Shown: in pieces, positions 1-7,098 of the stretch | Layout: every line of letters starts with the position of its first letter | How positions within the stretch are numbered: position 1 is the stretch's first letter | NCBI GenBank assembly: GCA_015852425.1 | Contig: JAAAIG010000813.1 | Location: forward strand, 1 to 17,184 | Length of the DNA: 17,184 nucleotides | Direction of reading: 5' to 3' | Source: Gryganskiella cystojenkinii | Lineage: Eukaryota > Mortierellomycota > Mortierellomycetes > Mortierellales > Mortierellaceae | Position numbers and translations under genes: made by a program | The notes under the pieces: model-generated | What the model saw: the letters and a program-made list of their open reading frames with translations, nothing else | What the model was told of the DNA's origin: nothing | The model's database searches: none

Positions 1-803
1 ACCTTGAGACGCTGGTTCAAGATCTTGCGCTGACGCTGGAGACGAACGTATTCGGGCCACTTGACATAGCGGGAAAGATCCTTGATGGGCTGGACATCCT
101 GACCGACACCAAAGTTCTTGGGGGTCTTCTCGATCAAGGGGTTGACGGGGGCCTTGGAGGCAGCGCCCTTCTTGGCGGCGGGGTAAGGGGCGGGAGCGAC
201 CTTCTTGGCAGAGCCAGACTTCTTAGCGGGGGCCTGTTGACAATAAATCATAGATTGAAAAGAGTAGGGGGAAAAGGAGTTCCGTTAGGAAACGAAGGAT
301 CCTGGTAAGGGTCATTGAGAAGTAGAATGGAAAAAAGGAGACAAATGCTACCGCTAAGCGATACCATACGAACCCCCTTTTTCAGTTTCCAGAGCTCTAA
401 GGAGGAATTCGTCCATCGTATGAAAATTCATCATCTCAATTGGGAAATTGAGAATGATGAAAATCCAATGTTGATGAATGAATGTCCTCCACCAGGTCAG
501 AAAGGATGTCCAAGGGTAAGGGAGAGGGTAGATCAATGTAATTGATGCTGCCCCATCCCTTGGCGAGCACAATAAAAGACAACGAAATGATCAACAGATT
601 CAAAATCTGGATGATGAAATTGGAATATTACACAATATTCAATTCGATCCAGGATGAAAACTGTTGATCCAGTTCGTAGACTTTTATCATCTCTGCCCTT
701 GTCCGATCAAGGAAAAGAAAAGGATAAACAGGGATTCCTGCTGTCCTTTTCGCCTTCCTGTGCAGTTTGTTCCGAGTCGAGTGTCGATGTGAATCCATAC
801 CAT
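1..803 (-). CDS. RPL8: 60S ribosomal protein eL8 (L8/L7a), 5' part, partial at left edge
   Basis: This is the N-terminal part of a large-subunit ribosomal protein of the cytosolic ribosome. A minus-strand exon spanning 233-1 reads [15 protein letters not shown] near its start, then has the family-typical stretches [13 protein letters not shown] and [20 protein letters not shown]. It continues beyond the window. The exon follows an acceptor (CAG at 236-234), and its first codons GCC CCC give MAP if exon 1 is only the ATG. The best exon 1 is ATG at 803-801, immediately followed by a GTATGG donor and preceded by a pyrimidine-rich leader typical of ribosomal protein genes. That gives a 567-nt first intron (800-234). 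A weaker alternative is ATG at 367-365 followed by GTATCG. The protein identity is near certain from conserved residues. The position of exon 1 is inferred. Confidence 0.9.
427..461 (-). repeat. Strong hairpin in the eL8 first intron
   Basis: TTCATCATCTCAATT (427-441) pairs with AATTGAG-a-ATGATGAA (446-461), giving 15 base pairs with one bulged base and a 4-nt loop. It lies within the inferred first intron of eL8. Confidence 0.75.
607..652 (-). repeat. Extended imperfect hairpin in the eL8 first intron
   Basis: The core GAATATT-ACAC-AATATTC (623-640) is flanked by AATT/AATT and CTGGAT/ATCCAG pairings. Together they make about 17 base pairs interrupted by small internal loops. Confidence 0.6.
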
Positions 804-986
804 TGCGATTTCGAGGAAAAGGGAAAGAGAAGGAAACAAGAAAATTTTTTGCCCACAGCCAATCTTTATTGTTCAAAGAAAAAATTGAGCTTTGGCCCCT
901 TAAATGTAATTTCTGATCGAGCCCTCTCAAAAGAACTTTTTTGTGCTCCCCTGCCCACATAGACACAAGCACACGACCTCGAATAA
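804..986. promoter_or_regulatory. Divergent promoter region between eL8 and TFB1M-like gene
   Basis: About 183 bp separate the inferred eL8 start (803, minus) from the dimethyltransferase start (987, plus). The region contains a CCAAT motif at 859-863. The eL8-proximal side is a purine run on the plus strand, so it is a CT-rich leader in the eL8 direction. No clear TATA box was seen. The extent depends on the inferred eL8 exon 1. If the alternative ATG at 367 is used, the shared region is longer. Confidence 0.5.
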
Positions 987-2353
987 ATGATCCCACGAAA
1001 ACTGCCTCCATTACCTCCCATTCGCGATCTCATTCGTGTATACGGTCTCTCGGCAGAACAGAAGTTTTCTCAGAACTTTATCCTGGACAAAAATGTCACT
1101 GGTTCGTCTCTTTCTCAATGCACATTCATTGAAAGAATATGCTTTCAAGGTCGCTGTTGGCTGTAAAGATAGAGCTCTAACTTCTTGATATCTTGATCGT
1201 CATATAGATACCATTGCCCAAAAGGCCAAGATTTCTGTCAAAGATGACCTCGTCGTGGAGGTTGGACCAGGTAAGGATCGATATCGATCCTCCCTCTCTC
1301 AGACTTGCTCAAGTTTCTTTCAGGCTTTAATCGATCCAACTTTTTTTTTTTCTGTTCTTCGTGCCACAGGTCCCGGATTGTTGACCCGATCCATCTTGGA
1401 CGCAGGAGCCAGGCGCGTCGTCGTCGTTGAAAAGGACACCCGTTTCGTCCCAACCTTACAACAACTCGCAGAAGCCTCAGATCAACGACTCGGGATCATC
1501 ATGGGGGACATGCTCACTGTCGACCATGCAGAGATCCTGCGCGTCGGATCATCGATTCCTGTCCAACATTTTTCGTCCGCAGACTCAATACCACACACGA
1601 CAACCTCAGAGGAACAACAACAGCTGCTGGCCGACTATCAAAGACCTATGGATGAAAACAATGCAACGATACGACTCTTGGGAAATTTACCCTTTGGAAT
1701 CGCTTCACCGCTGCTGGTCCAATGGCTCAAGATGATGGCGCTCCGACAAGGGATTTTCCAGTCCAACAACAACGTGACTATGACCCTCATGTTCCAAAAG
1801 GAGGTTGCACAGCGGATTGTCGCACCCCCTAACGATGAACATAGGAGTCGACTTTCTATTCTGGCACAGAGTCTCTGTAACGTCAAGATGGCATACAAGT
1901 TACCCTCAGGTGTCTTTGTACCGAAACCTAAAGTCGACGCTGCAGTTGTCCATTTCGAGAGAAAAGAGGAGCCCTTGATGCCAGGTAAGGAATGACAAAA
2001 AAAAATTGATACAGGAGTCAGTCGTACTTGAACAGGACTCGATTTGTCCATAATTGTTTTCAACTTTTTTTGTTAACCGTTTTTAACTGTACGATTTTTC
2101 TTTTCATCACGCAGCGTCATTGGATCGGCTAGAGGACGTGGCTCGTTTTTATTTCAACAAGCGTAGAAAAACAATGGGTCACAACACCAATCGATTGGCA
2201 AAAGCCATGCCTGAAGTGAAACCAATCTTGGATGAATGGATCGCCGAGGGTGAATGGGATATGAGTGTGCGGACAGAGGAAGTCAGCACTCAACAATTTT
2301 GTGCGCTGGCTCGGAAACTGGACCAGGCGCAACTCAAGATCCCATTGACATAG
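987..2353 (+). CDS. TFB1M: Mitochondrial rRNA dimethyladenosine transferase (TFB1M/KsgA/Dim1 family), 4 exons
   Basis: Predicted 343 residues from exons 987-1101, 1208-1270, 1370-1984 and 2115-2353; phases match at every junction. The family makes two adjacent N6,N6-dimethyladenosines near the 3' end of small-subunit rRNA using SAM. The sequence shows QKFSQNFILD (residues 25-34), SAM motif I VEVGPGPGLLT (55-65), the ribose-binding acidic motif VVEKD (78-82), GDM (105-107), catalytic motif NLPF (165-168), then FQKEVAQRI and FVPKPKVDAAVVHF. The KEVA/RSRLSI/LCNV block and NLPFGIASPLLVQWL resemble TFB1M rather than nucleolar Dim1, so a mitochondrial location is likely. The N-terminus is short, with few targeting features visible. 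The intron 1 donor is an unusual GTTCGT, supported by the conserved NVTD reading across the junction. Intron 2 (99 nt) has no in-frame stop, so retention would insert 33 residues in the SAM motif. Confidence 0.93.
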
Positions 2354-2363
2354 ATCAGATATG

Positions 2364-2369
2364 AATAAA
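2364..2369 (+). terminator. Poly(A) signal of the TFB1M-like gene
   Basis: An AATAAA hexamer begins 11 nt after the TAG stop, followed by an A-run and T-rich sequence. It is close to the stop, so the 3' UTR would be very short. Confidence 0.4.
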
Positions 2370-2584
2370 AAAATATCTTGAATTATATGTCTCTCTGCTC
2401 CCGCCCTGCAATAACGGACAATTTTTTTTGTCATATATTTTGTTGCGTTAAACGAACACATGAATTCTAAGAGAAAAATTAAGGTAAATGAGTGTTGGTA
2501 GACATCCGGATTATAATCCTGTTTCTGATCGGGGGGGATGAACTCTCACAAGTTCTGGAGGAAAGCATTGATTGTTTTGCATAA

Positions 2585-2998
2585 TCTAACCATATCTCGA
2601 CCACTCATCGTGAGCTTTTCAAGATACTTCAAGGGCTGATCCTTGAAGAACATGTTTTCGAGACTCGACAACAACGACTACCGCCCAAACTTTTGAGTTG
2701 GATGCAGCAACTACTTCAAGGCAATCATGTCGAAAAGCACTTCTCTCGCTCTCGAGCCCTACTATGGGCTATTGCATCGGAGAACCCGACCAAGAGTACC
2801 ACCACAATAACGACCATGAGCAAGGAATATTGACGTGATTGTGAAGGAAGACCGACCACTGTCCTACTGTTAGTCCGTGTAACATTTCTCTCCGGTTACC
2901 CATGGAAAAGATCAAAGCCTCAAAATCGTTCCAATGGTTATTTCGCAACGATGACTCAAGAATTACGCGCCAAACTTGGTGCCCGAGCGCATCGTTAG
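2585..2998 (+). pseudogene. Broken reading frame of unknown family
   Basis: One plus-strand frame stays open from just after TAA at 2582 to TAG at 2996-2998, apart from a single TGA at 2831-2833. The translation has a protein-like composition in its first half, with stretches such as LQGLILEEHVFETRQQRLPP and KLLSWMQQLLQGNHVEKHF. No start codon with good context, splice sites or recognisable domain were found. I read it as a decayed gene piece or one exon of an eroded gene. A chance open frame cannot be excluded. The flanks (2370-2580 and 2999-3090) show nothing else. Confidence 0.3.
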
Positions 2999-3038
2999 CA
3001 GCGGCGTCAACTGCAAATGGATCCAAGTCGAACCACTG

Positions 3039-3076
3039 GTTTGCGACCAGGAATAGCGTTTGCGACCAGGAATAGA
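3039..3076. repeat. 19-bp tandem direct repeat
   Basis: Two adjacent copies of a 19-bp unit beginning GTTTGCGACCAGGAATAG occupy 3039-3057 and 3058-3076. They lie just upstream of the TATA-like element of the F-box/LRR gene. Confidence 0.85.
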
Positions 3077-3094
3077 GTTCGGAGGCGTTACAGA

Positions 3095-3259
3095 TATAAA
3101 TATTTGTTTATTAGCAATCCCATTTCATTCTGTCTTTAATTCCTTTTCATTCCTTGTCTCCTCTCATTTTATTCCCTTTCCATTCCTCTCTCATCCCATT
3201 TCATTCCTCCTCTCATCCATAACACCACCATCCCGGTCACACGCGTCATATTTCTCATC
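3095..3259 (+). promoter_or_regulatory. TATA-like element and CATTCC-rich leader of the F-box/LRR gene
   Basis: TATAAATA at 3095-3102 lies about 160 bp before the ATG. The following 120 bp are a low-complexity plus-strand pyrimidine tract built from repeated TCATTCC/TCATCC words. Such CT-rich leaders are common upstream of fungal start codons. Confidence 0.45.
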
Positions 3260-4459
3260 TTGTATGACCAAATGTTCCGAACACATGCCCTTGATCTATA
3301 TGAGATTCGCTCAAGAATTGCCAGCTTTCTTTGCATCAAAGACCTCGCATCCTGCGCATGTGTGAGTCGGGATTGGCACGGCTCTTTTACACCGCCACTC
3401 TACAGCACTACCGTCATCCAGGAAAATGGCCCTAGCTTGAAAACTGTCAAGAGAAACAAGAACTTTATACGACACCTTGCAATTGAAGAGTCTGTCCATG
3501 ACGATCTATTACCACAACATGCATGGTACAAGCTAGTGTCTAGCATCATGACTCACTCCGCTCTGATCACTTTGGACTTGCAGGACAACGTGATTGGTGA
3601 TGATAAAGTTCAGGTCCTGGCTGAGGCACTCAAGACCAACTCGTCACTGGCAACTTTGAATATGTCTAGTAATTACAATATTGGACCAATCGGAGCTCAG
3701 GCACTGGCTGAGGCACTCAAGACCAACTCGATTCTGACCACTTTGGACTTGCAAAACAACTCGATTGGACCCAATGGAGCTCAGGCACTAGCTGAGGCAC
3801 TCAAGACCAACTTGACTCTGGCCACTTTGAACTTGGCTTCTAATGGGATTGGACCCAACGGAGCTCAGGCACTAGCTGAGGCACTCAGGACCAACTCGTC
3901 ACTGACAACTTTGAATTTGCACAACAACTCAATCGGAGACCAAGGAGCTCAGGCGCTGGCTGAGGCACTCAAGACCAACTTGTCACTGACTACTTTGGAA
4001 TTGGGAATCAACTCGATCGGAGACGATGGAGCTTATGCTTTGGCTGAGGCACTCAAGAACAACTCAACATTGATTAATCTGTCCTTGTCGGGTGGTTGGA
4101 CAGATTATTTGATCAGAGACATCGGAGCTCAGGCACTGGCTGAGGCACTCAAGACCAACTGGACTCTGACCACTTTAATCTTGGAGGAGAACTCGATCGG
4201 AGGCGAAGGAGCTCAGGCACTAGCTGAGGCACTCAAGACCAACTCGTCACTGACAACTTTGAATTTGCACAACAACTCAATCGGAGACCAAGGAGCGCAG
4301 GCGCTGGCTGAGGCACTCAAGACCAACTTGACACTGACTACTTTGGAATTGGGAATCAACTCGATCGGAGACAATGGAGCTCAGGCTTTGGCTGAGGCAC
4401 TCAAGAACAACTCAACTTTGATTAATCTTCCTTGTCGGGTGGTTGGACAGATAATTTGA
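3260..4459 (+). CDS. F-box protein with RNI-type leucine-rich repeats, 3' end frameshifted
   Basis: Open frame of 399 residues; ATG at 3272 is an equally good start. The N-terminus (about residues 10-55: LDLYEIRSRIASFL, KDLASCACVSRDWHGSF) is F-box-like, suggesting a substrate adaptor of an SCF ubiquitin ligase. From about residue 98 come ten ribonuclease-inhibitor-type repeats of mostly 28 residues (consensus LTTLxLxxNSIGxxGAQALAEALKTN), typical of large expanded families in Mucoromycota. The nucleotide sequence of repeats is also nearly identical, including a 348-bp internal duplication. Relative to the first copy the second lacks one G after 4428, so the frame leaves the repeat and stops at 4459. 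Repeat-coding sequence continues to about 4635 in other frames. It may be a shortened functional gene or a young pseudogene. No intron is needed. The bound substrate is unknown. Confidence 0.75.
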   Translation: MYDQMFRTHALDLYEIRSRIASFLCIKDLASCACVSRDWHGSFTPPLYSTTVIQENGPSLKTVKRNKNFIRHLAIEESVHDDLLPQHAWYKLVSSIMTHSALITLDLQDNVIGDDKVQVLAEALKTNSSLATLNMSSNYNIGPIGAQALAEALKTNSILTTLDLQNNSIGPNGAQALAEALKTNLTLATLNLASNGIGPNGAQALAEALRTNSSLTTLNLHNNSIGDQGAQALAEALKTNLSLTTLELGINSIGDDGAYALAEALKNNSTLINLSLSGGWTDYLIRDIGAQALAEALKTNWTLTTLILEENSIGGEGAQALAEALKTNSSLTTLNLHNNSIGDQGAQALAEALKTNLTLTTLELGINSIGDNGAQALAEALKNNSTLINLPCRVVGQII

Positions 4460-4560
4460 TCAGTGACATCGGAGCTCAGGCACTGGCTGAGGCACTCAAG
4501 ACCAACTTGACTCTGACCACTTTGAACTTGAGGTACAACTCGATCGTAGAAATGGAGCTC
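3863..4560 (+). repeat. 348-bp tandem duplication of LRR units
   Basis: The block around 3893-4180 recurs at an offset of exactly 348 bp (116 codons) around 4241-4528 with very few differences. It carries three standard 84-bp LRR units plus one 96-bp unit that contains the irregular LSGGWTDYLIRD segment. Homology runs past the frameshift, showing that the frameshifted copy is the altered one. Confidence 0.8.
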
Positions 4561-4635
4561 AGGTACTGGATGAGGCACTCAAGATTAACTCGACTGTGAC
4601 CATTCTGAAGTTGAGATCACATTACAGTAGATAAA
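4460..4635 (+). pseudogene. Out-of-frame 3' remnant of the F-box/LRR gene
   Basis: After the frame change near 4428, the next frame continues the repeat (GWTDNLISDIGAQALAEALKT) to about 4540. A second single-base loss, near 4545-4555 in the ATCGTAGAAATGG stretch, shifts the frame again. The final fragment encodes a worn LRR and ends at TAG/TAA near 4630. Two independent lesions in about 130 bp suggest decay rather than a single sequencing error. Confidence 0.6.
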
Positions 4636-4685
4636 ATAGTCCAGTTACAGAACATAACAATTTCATCAGTGACAGCAATTTGGTG

Positions 4686-4876
4686 TGTCACGAACCAGGA
4701 CTAAGGCAAGGCAGAATGGCCTTTCCCAAACAAGGTCGTGGACAAGGGCAGGGGAAAGGAGGGAAGGCAACGGAGAGAGGAGATCGAGGGAGTCAAGGTG
4801 GCAATGGGTATGTATTCGGGTTACTAGGTAAAGAACTAAACTAAGATGGGGGTCAAGAGTCTATTTATGCTCTCTT
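4686..4876 (+). repeat. Possible LTR fragment
   Basis: The stretch begins TGTCACGAACCAGG, resembling the TG-starting end of fungal Gypsy-type LTRs. It contains a purine-rich block (4740-4800) and a TATTTAT box at 4862-4868 flanked by AGAG/CTCT. No matching CA-ending boundary, target duplication or internal retroelement genes are visible. A short frame from ATG 4716 to TAA (about 43 codons, Gly/Lys/Gln-rich) is not convincing as a gene. Confidence 0.25.
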
Positions 4877-5440
4877 ATGGGGATACAACCTCAAATTGAC
4901 AGGCACAGCCAAATCTCAGTCAGTTCAGCAAACAGAATCAGGAACGCTAACCAGGAGAACATTCCACCTCCAACAGCAGGCCGACTTTCGAAGATTTCAA
5001 AGGTCACCTGTAAAAATCTTTCTCGTCAATTCAACACAGGCGAACTTCAAACGCTTCTGGACGGTCAACGAATGGTGCAATCAACTGATAGAGAGCTGGT
5101 TCATTCTTGCACTGTGCAGCGCCATCTGAAAAAAGACGATGTCAAGGCATACGTCAAAGAGGAGAAGCCTGATCTGACACCGAATCACCGACATGGTCGC
5201 TATGAATTCGCCAAGGCACACGTAAAGTGGACAGTCGACGAATGGAAGCGCTAAATGTTCTCAGATGAAACCTCTATCAGTCGCTACGGGTCCTTCTGCA
5301 AACAGTTCTTCTACAGTAATCGCGAACACAACCGTTTCAAGGAGCATCAGATCAAGAAAACGAAACAACATGGTGCTGTGGCGCATAGTAAACAACAGAG
5401 TCAAAATTCTGGAACATCGGAACTATTTTGCCCGCTACGT
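4877..5440 (+). pseudogene. Degenerate Tc1/mariner transposase fragment
   Basis: The frame from 4877 to the TAA at 5252-5254 carries a worn helix-turn-helix region (NLSRQFNTGELQTLL). It then has a typical pre-catalytic stretch, with HRHGRYEFAKAHVKWTVDEWKR just before the stop. Immediately after the stop, still in frame, comes MFSDETSISR, matching the FSDE motif that holds the first catalytic Asp of Tc1 DDE transposases. A frameshift near 5365-5370 is suggested by MVLWRIVNN in another frame, where the family has GGGSxMVWG. The second and third catalytic acidic residues and the C-terminal third are absent, and no terminal inverted repeats were found. It is certainly inactive. It has been cut or overwritten near 5400, where a different repeat begins. 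Confidence 0.75.
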
Positions 5441-5480
5441 AATTGGCGTTTTGCTATCCACTGTGCTATGCCACCCCAGC
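5400..5480 (-). repeat. Possible tRNA-derived SINE head
   Basis: On the minus strand, TAGCACAGTGG (5468-5458) matches the pol III box A consensus TRGYNNARNGG exactly. A weak box B, AGTTCCGATG (5424-5415), follows after 33 nt, the spacing found in tRNAs. The B box has mismatches and no tail or target duplication was identified, so this remains a candidate. Confidence 0.3.
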
Positions 5481-5964
5481 TGTTTGTGCAGTGTAGACTG
5501 GCATATATCCCGAGCCCCTCGTGGCATGCTGTTCCAAAAAAGTGGATTGTAGGAACAACCCTCGACAACCTATCGATCGCTCTTTCTGCAGTGGCATGGT
5601 TGATAGATCCTTTAGGAGCAAGTCTCAGAATAATAGTGCAGGATCCATAAGTGCACGAGTAGTTGGTCTTGATAGGATCCTTTGACGTTTCTTCGCGGAG
5701 GAGCTCGAGACACCTGTTCGCTTCGTTGCGGGCTGTATACAAGGACAGAAGCCAGTTGTCCAGATTTTTCATATTCTGCGGATAATAGCCCTCGACAATT
5801 AAGACAAGCATGAGTCCAGGCCAATTGAAAGCGTAGAATGCGATGGCATATAAGAGGATGATGCGGAGAAGGGGAAAGGCAAAGTGAAACATCAAGCCAT
5901 AGTAGAGAGTCTTTTGCATGATCTGCTCCTCCAAGACGGTGGCCTCCAAGATGATGGCGTCCAT
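5401..5964 (-). CDS. Small putative membrane protein of unknown function, doubtful C-terminus
   Basis: The frame of 187 residues starts at ATG 5964, where a CT-rich leader and a TATTTAAA box (6068-6061) lie upstream. Residues 1-100 look genuine, with GC-rich third positions. After an amphipathic start (MDAIILEATVLEEQIMQKT) come two hydrophobic segments, about residues 26-43 and 46-60, the second holding FNWPGLMLVLIVEGYY. A polar helix follows (NLDNWLLSLYTARNEANRCL, then ELLREE). From about residue 101 onward the composition changes and the frame runs into repeat-like DNA (SINE-like at 5480-5400), opposite the transposase relic. The original 3' end was probably displaced, or a downstream intron/exon was lost. 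No family was recognised. It could be a functional small membrane protein, a truncated one, or a pseudogene. Confidence 0.5.
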   Translation of the reverse strand: MDAIILEATVLEEQIMQKTLYYGLMFHFAFPLLRIILLYAIAFYAFNWPGLMLVLIVEGYYPQNMKNLDNWLLSLYTARNEANRCLELLREETSKDPIKTNYSCTYGSCTIILRLAPKGSINHATAERAIDRLSRVVPTIHFFGTACHEGLGIYASLHCTNSWGGIAQWIAKRQLRSGQNSSDVPEF

Positions 5965-6060
5965 GATGATGTGGGTTCGAATTGGGAGTATGAGATGAAG
6001 AAAAGGCGATAGGTTGAGTGGAAAGGCTTGTAGAGTGAAAGCAAAGGAGTGAAGAAAGCG

Positions 6061-6068
6061 TTTAAATA
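6061..6068 (-). promoter_or_regulatory. TATA-like box of the small membrane protein gene
   Basis: TATTTAAA on the minus strand sits about 97 bp upstream of ATG 5964, followed by a pyrimidine-rich leader. This supports the chosen start. Confidence 0.45.
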
Positions 6069-6325
6069 ACTAAAAGTTCTTCGAGTAAGCTTTCTTCGAT
6101 GTGTCCAAAAAAATTGACAATACTGTACCACAGATGGCCAACCTCAACGCCCCCATTCTGTTTTTCAGGGCGAGGGCATCATTCCGTTACGCCACATCAA
6201 TTGACACCAATGAATGACCATTGCTCAGCCATTGTTGCTCAGCCAACATCGGACATAGTAGCACAAGGAAAATTTCAAGGGAACTGAGCAATACTAACAC
6301 TTCCAGTCGCAGAAACACAGCAACA

Positions 6326-6389
6326 AACTTCTTGCAAGAAGTTGATACAATACGGCTAATAGCCGAAACCTCAGCAGTTTCCACTGCTG
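6326..6389. repeat. Cluster of three palindromes
   Basis: AACTTCTTGCAAGAAGTT at 6326-6343 is a perfect 18-bp palindrome. CGGCTA-A-TAGCCG follows at 6353-6365. CAGCAGT-TTCC-ACTGCTG then forms a 7-bp stem with a 4-nt loop at 6372-6389. All three lie within 64 bp outside any convincing gene. Confidence 0.75.
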
Positions 6390-6402
6390 GGGATTCAGTG
6401 CT

Positions 6403-6621
6403 TCAAAGAAGGCGTAATAAGGCTGGCGCGGACGAAACATCATGTATTGGAATGAAAATATTTGTTTCTTCACCAATGCTGCCCTGTACAGTCGATTGCT
6501 CCACATGGACCGTACCAAGAGTTTTCTTGCCTAAAGCCCGTGAACCAAGAGTTAGAAGTACGCGATCTATGTGGATTTCCGTTGTTGGGTCATTATCTCC
6601 ATGAATGACAACACGAGTCAT
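6403..6621 (-). CDS. Unrecognised short open frame
   Basis: This 72-codon minus-strand frame starts with MTRVVIHGDNDPTTEIHIDR. The sequence looks protein-like (alternating hydrophobic and charged, no low complexity). Third positions are more AT-rich than in the neighbouring real genes. An upstream in-frame TGA two codons before the ATG limits it. No family was recognised and no splice sites clearly extend it. It may be a relic of a larger gene or transposon, or chance. Confidence 0.2.
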   Translation of the reverse strand: MTRVVIHGDNDPTTEIHIDRVLLTLGSRALGKKTLGTVHVEQSTVQGSIGEETNIFIPIHDVSSAPALLRLL

Positions 6622-6677
6622 AATTCATGCAACCGTACAGAAGCTCAATGATTTTCTTTTTCTTTTTCTTTCTGAAG

Positions 6678-6739
6678 CTCTGAACCAAGCCACTTCGCCC
6701 GCTCAGTATAATTTTGCTGGCGAGGGGCTGGGTTCAGAG
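6678..6739. repeat. Long near-perfect hairpin
   Basis: The left arm CTCTGAACC-a-AGCC-act-TCGCC (6678-6699) pairs with the right arm GGCGA-gg-GGCT-g-GGTTCAGAG (6719-6739). This gives 18 base pairs with one 1x1 mismatch and one 3x2 internal loop around a 19-nt AT-rich loop. It is bracketed by CT-rich tracts (about 6650-6675 and 6740-6757). No coding frame explains it. It could be a structured RNA, a tiny inverted-repeat element, or a transposon end. Confidence 0.7.
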
Positions 6740-7098
6740 GTTCTTCTTTTCTTCTCCATGGACTGTGGCAATCGAAACAAATCTTTTTTTTTTTTAGATT
6801 GATACGCGTTCCTTTAATTCCACTCGCCTTCTGTTCTCAATTCTTGTTCATTCTCCTTAGTGTCATGATCTACATCTAGCCACTGCTAGGGGCGCTATCG
6901 CCACCGATGATAGCACGGGGGGCAGCCAGTAAATCATGGAGCCGATGACCGTTTCATCAACTGAATAGATAATAAGAAAAACATCCAATTGGTGCTAATA
7001 CTTCCTCAGATCCATGCCGAAGGTGTGAAACAAATAGTTATTGGTAGACTCTAAAACAAAAAGGTATTTACGAAGCGGTGATTAACGTGCACCGGGCT
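6740..7098. other. Non-coding stretch with no recognised gene
   Basis: A T-run at 6783-6796, AT-rich spacer and a GC-richer patch around 6885-6930 are present. I see no convincing coding exon, tRNA or repeat boundary here. Confidence 0.4.

Noticed and set aside
5612..5824. Second minus-strand frame inside the small membrane protein gene
   Set aside because: It is a shadow of the main frame with no family features and no promoter of its own.
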